NCBI RefSeq assembly: GCF_000471905.2
Contig: NW_006498549.1
Span: 8,445,099-8,509,098 of the forward strand
Source: Amborella trichopoda
Lineage: Eukaryota; Streptophyta; Magnoliopsida; Amborellales; Amborellaceae
Direction: 5' to 3'
DNA length: 64,000 nucleotides
Below, piece after piece: positions 1-13,028 of this stretch. The position numbers and the translations under genes are program-made. Position 1 is the stretch's first letter. The number at the start of each line of letters is the position of its first letter. The notes beneath the pieces are model-generated. The model had not been told where the DNA came from. It did no database searches and saw only the letters and a list, made by a program, of their open reading frames with translations.

Positions 1-1429
1 AGTTCCTTACAAGTTATTAACGACATGAGCATAACTCTGACAACCAAAGCACCACCATAGCAAGAGAATTCATCCTATGAAGAACAAGTTCCCAACATAA
101 TAGAAAGCCCTGCAGGAGCAACCCCATGAAGATATTAAATAAGAGCAAACTCCTCTCATGAAGATGATACAATAGGGGCAAGTAATGAGATTCAACCCTC
201 ATTTGTTAACTCCCAACATGCCGTAAGCCCATCTAATACCAACTCAATCACTCCTCTTATGCGAGAGTCTCACCTAAGCTCAAGCACTGCAAAGGAGCCT
301 ACCACAAAGTTAACCTTAGAAAAGCAACTCGAAATTTGCAATGAAAAATATTACCGATAAAGAGTTGGGTGATCACTCGTCCTTTTGCAAATAACCAAAT
401 GAGGCATCCATGCCTCACACTTCAAGTACTCCATTAACGGGAAAACCCTGATGACCCTATCTGTTCATACAGAAGACTGAGGGATTAGGAAACTGAGAGT
501 GATTTTTAGTCTCAAAATCAAGGTTCAAGTGGAGAAAATTAAAGGAAACGTTCAACGGAGATTCAACAACCATTGTCAAAGAGATTTTGGATGGCAACCT
601 AGGTCAAGGGAAATCAGAGGAAGACCGATATTAGAGCCTCCTTGCTACTTGAAGAGGGAAAGATAATCGAATTCTTACATGATATTAAGGTGAATTGCTA
701 AAAAAAAAAAAAAGGCACCTTTGACTCTTCTTCTTTCCCCTCAGTTTCCTTTGTCATTCTTTTCTTCTTCAAAAAAAAAAAAAGAAGAAAATCTCATCCG
801 CTGAGCTAAAATCCGAAAGGATTCCCAAGCATTGGAAAAAGTGACCTGGGTGAAAATCCAAAAGGAACCCCGAAGTGATGAGAAAATAAATAAAAATCTC
901 ATCCACTGAGCTCAAAATCCGAAAGGATTCCCTAACGTTGGAAAAAATGTCACCGGGATGAAAATCCAAAAGGAACCCGGGGCGATGAGATAAAAGAAGG
1001 GAGTTCCTCCTTCTACTCTCTGAAGTCTTTTCTCTCTAAACATCTTCCCTTCCTCCCCCTGAGTCAAAGTGCTATTATAAGAAAATCAATAAGCATTAGC
1101 CTGACAGTACATTGTTGAGGACCTAGATCGTCTGAAACTTTGAAAGGTGAGTGGTGGAGGAACGAAATCGGAAATCCAAAGAGATTTTGAACACCCAGGG
1201 GCAGTATCCTGTATTTTCAAGACTTTGTTTCACTCGAAACTTCAAAGAACTCTCCTGGAATTGCAATACAAGAGCTGAGGTCGGAAGATAAAGAAATACT
1301 TGATGATTCCTTGTCCTGAAGATTCAAGCAAGGACCTGATACGCTCACATAGGGTCCACCAAAGAGGTCACAAGTAGTTAAATTGTAAGACCTACATTAA
1401 AAGAAAACCACCCCCCAACAGGGCCAACA
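1..1429. other. Non-coding, retroelement-like sequence beyond EXO1 exon 8
   Basis: I see no convincing gene here. On the minus strand this should be intron 8 of EXO1 or further downstream, but no exon continuing the exonuclease could be read from it. Short A runs, a 105-bp tandem duplication built of 'AAAATCC(G/A)AAAGGA' phrases, and an absence of long frames suggest a decayed LTR-retrotransposon. Repeated 'AAAAxCCGAAAGG' phrases are known from non-coding parts of plant TAT/Ogre Ty3-gypsy elements. That resemblance is from memory and is weak evidence. Confidence 0.35.
791..991. repeat. Two tandem copies of a ~105-bp unit
   Basis: The phrase ATCTCATCC(G/A)CTGAGCT begins at 791 and again at 896. 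In each copy it is followed by a CCGAAAGGATTCCC block, a GTTGGAAAAA-like block and GAAAATCCAAAAGGAACCC, and each copy closes with a GATGAGA-like end. The copies differ by substitutions and small indels. The minus-strand open frame across them is a by-product of the periodicity and not a gene. Confidence 0.75.
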
Positions 1430-1569
<140 letters not shown>

Positions 1570-1617
1570 GCATAATAAATGCGAAGAGAAGAACAGTGAA
1601 AACATGGGTGTCATTAC

Positions 1618-4600
1618 ATTCGGGCATGATGGAAAACAGCAACTGCTTCTCTAAAAGACTTGCAATAACCTTCAGGCATTTGTTCACTCTTGTCAACCTT
1701 TATCACGGAAAGAACCTGTATCCATGGCAAAAAGAAATTAAATCCTTTGCTACAGTATTTATGGATATGCCTTTTGCATCACACAATGAACGTCAATGTA
1801 TTTGGCCAATGGACACCACTTCATCCAAAATCAAATGTACAAAAGGTTAAGCCTTAACATTAAAAGGCCACCAAACAATTATAGCTATGAAATAACTTGG
1901 TCTGAATTTAAGATGCTTTAATCATAGTAGGGATGAACTCTTCTATTTTATGATTCTAGCAGATAGTTAACCAAAACTACCACTGCCATTCATACACAAC
2001 AGCGATTTGTTACCTATAAGTTTTGAATGCCATTCATAAACAACATCGATTTGATACCTATAACTTTTGAACTCCAATACTAATATACATGAACTACGAA
2101 CTTAAAATATAGGTATCTCACTTGGCCGGTATATCACTATGTTAAACCAGCTAGGTTGCTTATACAACTTCAGTCCAGTTTGGGCATAAGAGCTTCGTTA
2201 CTCTGTCACATAATAAGGCTTACAATTCTTAGAAACACTTTAAAAGACATTTATGGGGGGTTTCACCATTATCTCAAAGTTTAATGTGATTTTCTCATTA
2301 TATAAAAAGTAAATTAATAGCACAGAGAACTGCTTAAACTAATCAGGATATTCTTTTGGGTGCAACCTCAGCCCAACAAGGTGGCAACAATGAAGCTTAG
2401 CTTTGTTTTTTTTCCTTTGCTACATTGATCGCTTGTTTTAAAGCTATATGTTACTCCTCATACTTTTACTCTACTAACTCTCAGAGTTTGAAGCACAATG
2501 ACTAGCAAGCTGGTTGTGGACACTTTTGAATCCCAGTTGAGATAATACACCCCAGAAATGGCAATTTATTTTAAAACATAAAAATAATAAAAAAAATTAA
2601 TCAATAGAATAGAAAAAGGAAGTCAGAATATGATAATTGGGATCAAAGAAGATTGCTAACCCGATCTAAGTTCCTGTACTTGGAAACTAAGCCATGAGCA
2701 CGTTTTATTCCAATGCCAGGAACTGAAGGCAAGAAATCACAACCTGCCAACACGCACATACCTATCACAAGATCAAAGTATTTTGCATATTTAGCCCAGT
2801 AATGCCATCATGGATTTATTTCAATAAATAATCAATAGATAATCAAACAAATTAAAACATATAAGGGTTTTCCTCATGTCTCTATTTTTTGCATTATAGA
2901 GTGATGAAACGTATCCCAAAGTTGGGCAATAGTCCGGTGCATTTGTTTGGGAAAAAGAGAGAGAAAAGGAATAATGGATACCTTCAATGAGCCAAACTAA
3001 GCATTAAACAAGATCACATAATGCTCAGACATTATAGCACACTCAGATAAAGGACTAATACTAGGTACTCAAGAGAAAGAAAGATACATAGAAATAAACA
3101 TTTGAGGAGCATAGGACTGAATAAGGATTGGCCTAGAGGGACTCAAATTAATAGATCGTACTGCCATATAATGTAAGACACAACTCATGTGCATGAAAGC
3201 CAACTATAAATCAACCACAAAATATATCAAATCCAAGTGATTGAGAACATTTCTTGGGGGTCCACAGTAAAACTCAATACGTGGAGCTATTAATCCAAAT
3301 CATTCAATTAAATGTCTTAAAGGAAATGGGTATGATCAAATCAGAAAAGCATGCTAGCCATGCAAGAAGGATTTTTGCCATGGCACCTAGGGCGAATGAA
3401 CCTTGAATATCTCAGAGACATAACTAGGCAGATGGACCAAGGCCTGCCTCTCGCCTTTTTTTTTTTTTGTGTTGGGGGTGGTGGGGGGCAGCTTGCCTTC
3501 ACCAAAAAGACACAATGCAAGATAAGAAACATAGATCAGGGCTTCACTTTGCAGAATCACACTTTACAGAACCACGTTAGAAAGAGTCCCACAACTTCTC
3601 TACAATTCATCTCTTCTCTATGAGTAAGTTGTCAAAGATATGCCACCACAAGCATATTTTTCTCTGCTTGGTTTGAAAGCCAAGTTTCCTCAATTCTCCT
3701 ACCATCTTGAAGGTTTGGAGCTAATAGAAACTTAAAAAGTAATTATAGCTTTCTCAAAAAAGAAAGTCTTGTATGGGCCATGAAGCAACCATAACTCTTT
3801 GGGTTGTAACTCTTTACAAATTCTAGCAAATGACTTGTATCACGAGGAATGCACCACCGCATCGCTAACTTTGGAATTTTCCCTTCAAATTGGCGAGCAT
3901 GTCAAGGGCCTAGGAGGCTTCATATTTTATTAAGATCTTGCTAACATTGAGCCTCCATTTTCATACTTTTATTTATTGATAACTATTGAGACCTTGTGTG
4001 GGCATTAGAAATCAACGGCTCTCTCTAATGAAGATGCATTAACCACCAGGCCCAAATTGCTCATCATAAGGAATTAAAAATCAGTTTTATAATCTTTTCA
4101 CTCAAGAAGGGTGTTTCTACTTGTTCCTAATTTGTTTCTTTATTGTATTGAATTGAATTGCATTGGACAAACAACATATATCTTTAACATGGACATTTTA
4201 GGCTACCTTTACATTAGAAATTATGAATTTAAATGTTTAGGAGCCACTTATTCCATAATAGAAAAATCTATAAGTTTCTTGAGATATTTGTGGATGACTT
4301 CAATTATATACGTAACAACGTGATGCTAAAACTTGAAAATGTTTAAATCAATGATGACAGGTAATTTTACTTAATTTTTCTCTAATTTGGATGGCAACGA
4401 ACTTACTTCAAAAGCCTTTTGCCCATCAAATGAAGCATCATAACATCCATCATTTCTCATGTCCAAAATAAACCTTCCTTAACAATTATGTGTTGAAGCT
4501 GCACTACAGTGTGCTTATTTTTTGTTCCTTTACCTCATCAACCAAATGAGTATGCATATTTCACTAAGGGGCAGATTTCTACAAATTTTTACCGACGCAA

Positions 4601-7002
4601 ACTATTGAAATCTTAATGCATCTCAATGAATGTTGTTAAGACCGGGCCAGTGGCCAAACTTGTGAGCCATAACATTGCCCAATAGCCAACATTTCCTTTC
4701 TCTACACACAAACGCATACACGTACACAGGCACACATGCACACACACATAGACACATGTATGTATGTATGTATGTTCATATTACATTGCTGTTATTTGCT
4801 ACATTATTTATTAAAAGAGAAACTGTAAGTAAATGTCATACAAGCAAGATAGCCACTGCCCTGCCCATTAGCTTTCATTCCTTTTATCGACACAAGAATG
4901 TTTAAGACAAAGGATCAAGTGCATTTCTCTATAAAAAATAATAAACTTATGGATGGGTCAACGCAAAATAATTACCATCTCAAAAAATAAAATTATGGAT
5001 CAACATATCTCCATTGCATCTATTTGCTACATTACATATCAAAAGAGAAAACACAATATATCTTACAAGACGCACCAGTAAAAAGTTGCTTGTCAAAATT
5101 CCTCAAGGAAAATTCACGAGTTGTAGAGTTGAAAACTTCATCTAGCAATATCTCTTCACCATTACCATTCCGGTCCATTTTGAATATAATCTGTAACAAT
5201 AAAAAGAGTTAAGACACTGCAGTCAATTAATCTGTGACCAGATTTTTGTATTTGCTAATGCCATTTGTCACCATGGTTATTAGTTCCCAGCAAAAAAGCA
5301 GTTAAAACTCTAACTTTAAAATGCCACAAAAAAAAAGAAAATAAATTAAGGGGGGGATAAGTGGGCTTCAAAAGAGAACATTACAAAAGAAAACCCTAAA
5401 CAAGCTTTATTATGAAAAGCACAGGCTTGGTAAAGTTTTTCAAGTTTTAAATTAAGTAGGATTAACACCAAACCACATGTTGCAGGTTTTATGTTTGTAA
5501 ATGTCTCCATTTCAAGATTGGGCCTCAAGTTTAACTTAAAGTTTTATCTATCCAAACTTGAAAACTTGGGGGCTGACAGAAGAATCGAGTGTGTATTGTT
5601 ACTCATTTACAGTTTGAACAAGATGATTTGGTTTTGACTGGAGAGCTCTCACCGCTTCACAGCCATATGCGAGAAGATCACTGTCCTCCGTGATGACAGC
5701 AGCTATACCTCCTTTATCACTCCCCACACTCGATAAATAAGCAAGTTGTGCATCTGCTTCATAAGGGGCCACAACAAATTCCACCTTCTCTGCTCTTAAG
5801 ATCTGTTGAACAAAAAGGATGATTGTTATTTTAGATATGAGGAAAATGACATTAATTTTCAAAAGATTTGAAGAAGGACCTGCCTGGATCAACTGATGAG
5901 CCATGGAAGGAGTGATACACACTGCTCTCTGCAACAAAGAGAGGAACAAAATATGCACATAAACTACTAAAAACAAATGAAATGCCAGTTTTCCATGGAT
6001 GTGGAATTGAGCCCCACTCATTTTATCATCTGAAGAATGCCCTGCGTTGTTTGATAGTAGGGCAGTATGGGTCAATTGTTTATGTCAACTTCTTTTTCTG
6101 ATGTTATTTCTTCAGGGAAAAAAGAGAGGCATTATTATCATTTTCCATTGTTAGAAGTCTCACCTGGAAGAACTCAATGGCAGAGGTAACATCACCTTTT
6201 TCCAAACTTTTTTGGGCCAGAACGAGATTGGCCTCCCTGTTTCTGTATCATTTTAACAAAACCCCATGCCTTAATTAGAGAGAAAGAGATATCCAAAAAA
6301 GAAAGGGGACATGTGAGGTGATCCTTGAAAGACTGTACTAAAAGCTCCTTCATTCAGACTCGAGTGAGAGAGAAGAAGAAGACAACGAAGAATAAGACGT
6401 AAGATGTGATTTTATGCATTGATGGATATATTGAGAGAGAGAGAGAGAGAGGTGAAATGCGAATCAAAGAAAAACCATTTGGCTCAGAGAGAGAGAGAGG
6501 GAGGGGGTGAGGGGTGTATAAGTAACAAATGGTAAAAATATAGACAGAGAATGATACCTTTGGCGCTGGTTTTCAGTAGCAGACTTGAAAGTGAGATTCC
6601 CGCCATCAAAAACCACAACTGGGGTGACATGGTGATGCCTCAACAGATTTATCCTGTGCATGAAATACTGCAAATATGGCAGTTCACTCCCCTTCCCTCC
6701 ATTTACACATAGCTCCATGCTACACGAATAAGCTGTTTTTTTATACCAGAACGCCATCAATAATCGATAAATCCGGCGAATTGCCAAAGAAAAATAAACA
6801 AAAAACAGATGATAAATTTCTTGTGAATTGAAAGGATAAAGCAAAGAAAACAAAATTAAATAAATGGAAGTGGGGATGGGAGCTGACCTCCTTTGTGAAG
6901 CCATGAGTAAGCATCAATCCCAACTCTTTGCCCTGTGTATTTGCTCACATGAACAGGCTTTGTAAAGGGCTTCATGGCCCTCAGCAGGCCTTGGATCCCC
7001 AT
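1618..7002 (-). CDS. EXO1: Exonuclease 1, XPG/Rad2 family (partial, 8 exons)
   Basis: A 5'-3' DNA exonuclease/flap nuclease acting in mismatch repair and end resection in the nucleus. Exons read 7002-6888, 6732-6558, 6236-6164, 5928-5884, 5802-5653, 5190-5076, 2761-2661 and 1715-1618. All phases agree, giving 290 residues plus two bases of codon 291. The start is MGIQGLL, because family members begin Met-Gly and use that N-terminus; an upstream in-frame ATG is ignored. Seven acidic metal-ligand positions of the family are present: D30, D81 (VFDGG), E151 and D153 (APYEADAQ), D176 and D178 (TEDSDLL) and D233 (AGCDFLPS). A helix-hairpin-helix ([11 protein letters not shown]) follows in exon 7. 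Exon 8 encodes [20 protein letters not shown] and onward. Later exons were not found, so the C-terminal mismatch-repair partner region is outside the window or lost. Intron 4 is GC-AG; intron 6 is 2.3 kb. Plants have two EXO1 paralogues, and I cannot say which this is. Confidence 0.93.
5803..5883 (-). other. GC-AG intron (EXO1 intron 4)
   Basis: Exon 4 ends ...TTGATCCAG and the intron starts GCAGGTCC; the acceptor is TTCAACAG. The GC donor is needed to keep [19 protein letters not shown], which has the same six-residue spacing as other EXO1 proteins before the VAPYEA motif. A GT lies four bases downstream (5879-5878). Used with the same acceptor it would shift the frame. Used with a second AG ending at 5790 it would give an in-frame product lacking Ile-Leu-Arg. 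Confidence 0.8.
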
Positions 7003-7202
7003 GCCCGCTAACCCCTTATCTCCCCACCTCTTTCTCTCTCTCTCTAAAAACACGCACTCTCCTCTCGGCACACTATTTCTCTCTCTACATTTTTGTTTTC
7101 ATTTTCCCGCTAAATCGACCCTTCTGTCTTTCCACTGTGTTTCCCGCCCCCCTTTTTTCCCAAAGGAAAAAGCCAAACGATTTTATACTCCCGCGCGAGT
7201 AT
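7003..7202 (-). promoter_or_regulatory. EXO1 upstream region, CT/GA-rich
   Basis: This sequence lies immediately upstream of the EXO1 start on the minus strand. It contains GA-rich tracts on the coding strand (the complement of CTCTTTCTCTCTCTCTCT at about 7023-7045) and a purine-rich segment, as is common in plant 5' leaders. A TATAAAA-like element is present at about 7182-7188 read on the minus strand. The transcription start is not determined. Confidence 0.4.
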
Positions 7203-8085
7203 AGTGCTTAATTAATTCCTCAGGTAGAACGCGTTACAGGGGTAATTTTAGGAGCCTCTAGTTTAGGGATATAGTCCGTTGTGGGTCATTGGATACACGA
7301 ATCCTGAGTTTTTCTCAATACCTCGTTTTGTTGATTCTAGTATTTATAAAAGTTGGTTTTAAGCACAATGTTGTTTGGTTTTTCTCAATACCTGGTTCCG
7401 TATCGATACATGGCCAAAAAAATAAAAAAATTTAGAATAAGTTATCAATAATTTAATAAATAAATTAGATGGTTTGAATCATATTTTTTCGGTATTTTTA
7501 TAGGTCGAATTATGATTCTTCCTATTGTCATTCTATCTATGCACACAACATGCATTGTATCATTTCTGTAACACTGTGACACTGCATCTCATTAGATAAC
7601 AAAAATAATCATTTATGTAACACTACATCTCATTAGATAACAAAAGAATTTGTAAAGTTAAATAATGAAAAGTTAAATACAAATTCCCTAAGAAGTTTAA
7701 AAGTACACTTCGCATAAATTCTGATCATAATAACACAAATGATATTAATGAAACTCTCAAAGTAACTCAGCAAACAAGATTTCAAAATTAAACTACCCAT
7801 ATACTAGAAAAAAAAAACATATATGTCTCAAGACCATTCAAGTTTGAAGGGCAAGATGCAAGTGTCAAAAGGCTCAAGTTCAATGTTCTTTTCTTTTGAA
7901 ATTAATTATCTAGGGATTCTTAGGCAGTTCGTAATATTTCGGACTGAAAAATTCCTCCTAAGTAAGTACGTTGATTGAGGGAGCACATTCACAATATGCT
8001 CAGAAGTGTAAACGGCTAAAGAAAAAAATTACCAAAATGACAAAATAACTATGCTATTTTAAATTCCGCAATAATATTATTATAT
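7203..8085. other. Intergenic, AT-rich, no gene seen
   Basis: Spacer between EXO1 and the SINA-like gene. It contains a short direct repeat, 'CATTT(A/C)TGTAACACT(A/G)', at about 7560-7625. No supported gene, RNA or element was recognised. Confidence 0.6.
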
Positions 8086-8380
8086 GGAAAATTGTTTTAT
8101 GAGGGCTAGACCATATAACTATATATGAGGTTCAAAAGGTGTAAAACATTCATAGTAAAGATGGTTGCAAAGAGGTGTTTCATCTGAAAACAATGGAAAC
8201 TAACTGTCCAAATGTTTTTTTACTAGAATGATTAGTTATAGTTTTTAAAATTTATTTATTTTCATATTCATGATCTTCTTGTACATGTCCTTAAAAATTA
8301 AATCCAAATATTCATCTAAAAAATAGATTTATTAAGAGGGCCGCATTTCTACATATGCGGGCTTGGCTGCATAGAAACCC
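8086..8380 (-). mobile_element. MITE-like element, copy 1
   Basis: This segment aligns end to end, in opposite orientation, with 24526-24797. Shared blocks are GGAAAATTGTTT(C/T)ATG, AAAGATGG(A/T)TGCAAA, AACTAAC(A/T)GTCCAAAT, TTCATATTCATGATCT and the terminal hairpin CCGCATTTCTACA-ATGCGGGCT followed by GGC(C/T)GCAT(G/A)GAAACC. It has no coding capacity. This copy is more diverged at its left end. Confidence 0.75.
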
Positions 8381-10329
8381 ACCTCGAGATTTATAATTAC
8401 ATGTTGAGCTAATTATTTTCTTAAAAATAATTTTATTATATTATTTAGATAGAAGTAATAATAATGGATATGGTTTACCTATGGTTTGACTAAGAGTATG
8501 ACCTTGATATATCATATGTCAAAAAGAAAAAAGAGAAAGAATTCCTTTTTTTTGTATTCACCAATATAGGTATTATTATTTTTTATGTTATTTTTAAATA
8601 ATTGACATTATCTTCATTTATATTAGTAAATATATTGTTTACTTGTAAGTAAATAGAATTATAAAAAATTAGAAAAGATACAAATACAAAAACATGTCGC
8701 ATGGTACATGTAACCAATAACCCATATAATAAGATATCTATTGCAGTTAAAATTGATTATAATGTTGGTATTATTTATTTTTTATTTATTTCATGATAGT
8801 GAAGGCCCTCTCTCCTTCTCCCTGTTTTGTTTTTCAAATTAGGTTTGGATTTTGAAAATCACCAACAAGTACAGATAGAAATAAAAGGTAGAAAGAAACT
8901 ATAAATGAATAAAGAAAAATGGAGAAGGATTTTTTTCTTTTTATATTTATTAATTTAAATTATTTTTATTTACCAATGTAGCTTGCATTTTGGGTAACTA
9001 TTTTTTTGAAAGCAATTATATTTCTAAAATTTGCAATTGTGGTTAATTATTATTTTGCTCGTCCTTTTCTTCTTTGTATTTACAATTTATTAACATAAAT
9101 TTAAATATCTTGATTATATTAATAAATATATTATTACTTATAAATAAGTATTAAAAGAAAAACAGAAAAGGAATAATGTCTTTGTTTTTTCCATTTATCA
9201 ATATAAGTATTATCGGTTAATTAATTTTCTATTTTTTTTTTTGCATTCTTAAGTAAAAATAATTCATATTACATAATTTCTATTACCTCAAAAGCAGACT
9301 CTCTTCCCAGATTGACCACTGAATGTCCAATCCAATCAAGAGGTGAATATGTTTTGAAGTCTTTCAAGTTTTATAAAATCCTTCGGTATGAGAATTGGTC
9401 AGAGGTGGCCACCATTTTGTTTGGGATTTAAGGAGCGTACTGCGGCCTCCTCGCGATCCACACTAACAAAAGCAAAATACAGGAATTAATTTTTGGGGTT
9501 GTGTAGATGGTCAAAATTACTTGGAACCACTCGATGTGAAATTTGATAGTTTGGATGTACTATAAAGTTCAAAAAAATTTATTTTGAAGGTTGAGCTTAA
9601 TCAATGAAATAATTGCAGCCACTAAATTTCACATCTAATATCTAATGGTCAAGATTAATGTAATCACATTGTACTAAAGGTAGGTAGTCTCATTTTATAC
9701 TTTTCAATTTTTTTAAATTTTTTTCAAGAATACCCCAATTTTGTATTCTCTAGGCATCCTCGACAATACTTTTGAGTTTGGATAAAAGTACTATTAATCC
9801 CAAAATTATTTTCACAACCCAAGTACAGCAGTCCGACATTTTTTTAAACCAAAATACCCTATTGCCATGTTTTTCACTCTCTTTCAACTACTGTTAGGTG
9901 TCACGTTATGGAAAGTTTTATGTGGGGTATTTTGTTTTAAAAGAATAAACTTAGGGGTAGTTGAAAAGAAAATTATTCTGGGGCTGTAATATTGAGAAAG
10001 AAGATGCGCACAAATTGGGAGGTTTTCTATGACGTTTTTCACTTTGCTTTGACAAATGAATAATTTTTTAAAAAGTGATTTTTACACTTATTTTCCTTAC
10101 TATGAGATGTATTTTTGAAGGAGACTATAATAAAAATAAGGCAAGTTGACTAATGCTCGGAAACTCATTATTTTTTAAGAGCCCGTTTATATAAGGGGGA
10201 ATTAGGAATCTTAGATATTTGAAATTCAAAAAAATCTATAGATTTTCAATATCAAGGATTTTTGTCATGGATTCCTCAAATCTGGATAAACTACACAAAA
10301 TTTATGGATTCCTTCTCTTTTATGCCCAT
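8381..10329. other. Intergenic, AT-rich, no gene seen
   Basis: Very AT-rich spacer with A/T runs and paired degenerate phrases such as '(A)TTTAC(T/C)AATATA(A/G)'. No long frame, RNA gene or bounded element was recognised. Confidence 0.55.
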
Positions 10330-11910
10330 TTTTTTTTTGGTAACAAAACTTGATACAATTTTTCTCTCTAAAATTTTTATATACTCTCTCTCTAAAACTC
10401 AAAATTTAGGATAATGTATCCATAAAATTTTTGAGATAGTTTCTCTCTCTAAAATTTGATATGGTTTGTCTCTCTAAAATTTAATATAAATTCTATCCAA
10501 ATTTTAAAATTTGAAATTGTCTATCTAAAAATTTTGAGATAATTTCTCTCTCTAAAATTTTTAGGTACTTTACTCTCTCTAAAATTTAATATAGTTTATC
10601 TTTCTAAAATTTCAAGATGCTCTTTTTCTAAAACTTAAAACTTTAGATAGTTCTCCTCTTCAATAATTTTGAGATAGTTTCTCTCTTAAAGCATTTTTAA
10701 GTAGTTTCTCTCTCTAAAATATGATATAGTTTTTTGCTCAAATTTTAAGATATTTTTTCTTTCTAAAAGCTAAAATTTGAAATAATTTCTTTCTAAAATT
10801 TTTTTGATAGTTTATTTTTCTAAAATTTTTTATGTACTTTCTCTTTCTAAAATTTTGAGATGTTTTATCTCTCTTAAATTTTAAGATGTTTTCTCTCTCT
10901 AAAATTTTGAAATAATTTATCTTTAAAATTTGATATAGTCTATGTAAACTTTGATATACTTTATATATCTAAAGTTTAAAATTTGAGATACTTTATCTCT
11001 CTAAAACTTAAATTTTGAGATAGTTTCTCTCTCTAATTTTTTTGAGATAGCTCTCTCTAAAAATTTTATGTACTTTATCTATTTAAAATTTGATATAATT
11101 TATTGCCTGAAAATTTTAATATACTTTGTCTCTCTAAAACATAAAATTTGCGATAGTTTATCTCTCCAAAAATTTTGAGATAATTTCGCTCTCTAAATTT
11201 TTTTAGTAGTTTCTCTCTCTAAAATTTGATATAATTTCTATTTCTAAAATTTTAATATATTTTCTCTTTCTAAAATTCAAAATTCGAGATAGTTTATCTA
11301 TAAAACTCAAAATTGGAGATAGTTTTTTTTTGGCCATTTCTCTTTCTAAAATTTATAATAGTTTCTCTAAAAGATTAAGAATACTTTCTCTCTATAGTTT
11401 TAAGAATACTTTATCTCTCCAAAACTTAATATTTGATAGAATTTCTCCCTCTAATTTTTTTTGAAATAGTTTATGTTTCTAAAACTTTTTAAGTACTCTC
11501 TCTAAAATTTGATATAATTTCTCTCTCTAAAAATTAAACTATGAGATTGTTTCTCTCTCTAAAAATTTTAAAACAATTTCTCTAAAAAAATTGAGATAGC
11601 TTCTCTCTAAAAATTTGCATCTACTTTCTCTCTCTAAAAATTTTTAGTACTTTTTCTCTCTAAAATTTTAATATATTTTATCTCTAAAAGTTAAAATTTG
11701 AAACAGTTTCTCTCTTTAAAATTTTGCGATAATTCATCTCTCTAAAAAAATTGGTACTCTCTCTTTAAAATTTTAACATATTTTATCTCTCTAAAATTTT
11801 AACATACTTTTTCTATCTAAAAGTTAAAATTTGAGATAGTTTTTCTCACTAAAAATTTTGAGATAGTTTCTCTTTAAAAAATTTAGGTACTTTCTTTCTC
11901 TAAAATTTTT
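10330..11910. repeat. Degenerate CTCTCTCTAAAATTT minisatellite-like array
   Basis: About 1.6 kb made almost wholly of variants of 'TTTCTCTCTCTAAAATTTTGAGATAG', repeated dozens of times at irregular intervals of roughly 20 to 50 bases. The pyrimidine block (TCTCTCTCT) is the best conserved part; the A/T block varies in length. No coding potential. The array fades into unique sequence near 11,910. Confidence 0.85.
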
Positions 11911-13028
11911 ATACCTGCCAAATGCTCTATATGTTTCGGGTCGAGGGAGCCAATGAGTGAAATCCATGGGCCTTAGAAATGTAAAAAAACAGGTTTTGGT
12001 ATAGAAATAAAATCTTGAAAAAGTAAGTGTTATTTTCATGATTTTGATTTTTTTGATTTTAAGTATCCTAGTCATTAAACAATCCAAACGGTAGATTTTG
12101 ACAATATCCAAATATTAGAGGAAAATTATACAATGGGACCATTTACTTTAATACAAAGCAGTTTTATATCAAATTTCAATCATATGGTTGTGAATGTGTC
12201 ATTGGTTAGACTCAAAATTCAAAAAAATAAATTCTTGAACCATATGACACTCCTAGCCATCAGCTGACATCAATGAATGGTAGCAATTGTGACATCTTTG
12301 TAATAAAGATAAATGGCCCCATAGTATACAATCCTTTTTATAATGGAAAGGTACAACGTGAAAAATACTATGCGACCTGATCACAATTTCCTTGAACCAT
12401 ATGATGTGAAGTCTGATAACTATTCATCTCCATGTAATAAATAAAAATGGTTTTATTGTATACTTTTCTATAGAAAAATAATGAAAAATGGAATCCACAT
12501 TGTAACAATCGAGAATATACAGTATATAAATAAAAACTATAACGCACAAAACCTGTGATACATTTACATGTATATTTACAAGTGAATAGGTTTGTAGATC
12601 ACATCACAAGACTAATGTACAGATACAAATTATGCAATTACATTATTGAACGGTTAACGTGAGGGACGGTTATACATCAAGAAACTGGTTAACGTGAGGG
12701 ACAAACTTGCAGAGAGTGGTCTGCATGAGAGAGAGAGATAGAGAGAGAGTTTTTCCAAAACTCGTCTTTACAAAGCAGTTTGCCAATACCATGAGCATCT
12801 GCACGTATGATGGTTGGTGATTGATTGAGGGAGTTTTCGAAGTTTTTTCTCACACAGACCAGCTTACCAACCCATGTCTGTACATACGAGAGACGGCTCA
12901 AAGTTTGCCCTCATATAAATCAGGTCACCAAGCCCAAATCTGTGCACACGCATGAGAATGTGGTGGAGAGAGAGAGAGAGAGAGAGACTTTTCTTTTCTG
13001 TTGCCAATCGTACTCCAAACTCTCAAGC
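11911..13028. other. Intergenic and 3' flank of the SINA-like gene
   Basis: No gene seen. It holds the transcribed-strand 3' flank of the SINA-like gene, a repeated 'GGTTAACGTGAGGGAC' phrase at about 12,653 and 12,687, and two short GA tracts (12,728-12,750 and 12,966-12,987). Confidence 0.55.

Noticed and set aside
6856..7071. Longer EXO1 N-terminus starting at an upstream ATG
   Set aside because: The family starts Met-Gly-Ile-Gln-Gly, and the extension (rich in Glu/Arg from a CT repeat) has no counterpart.
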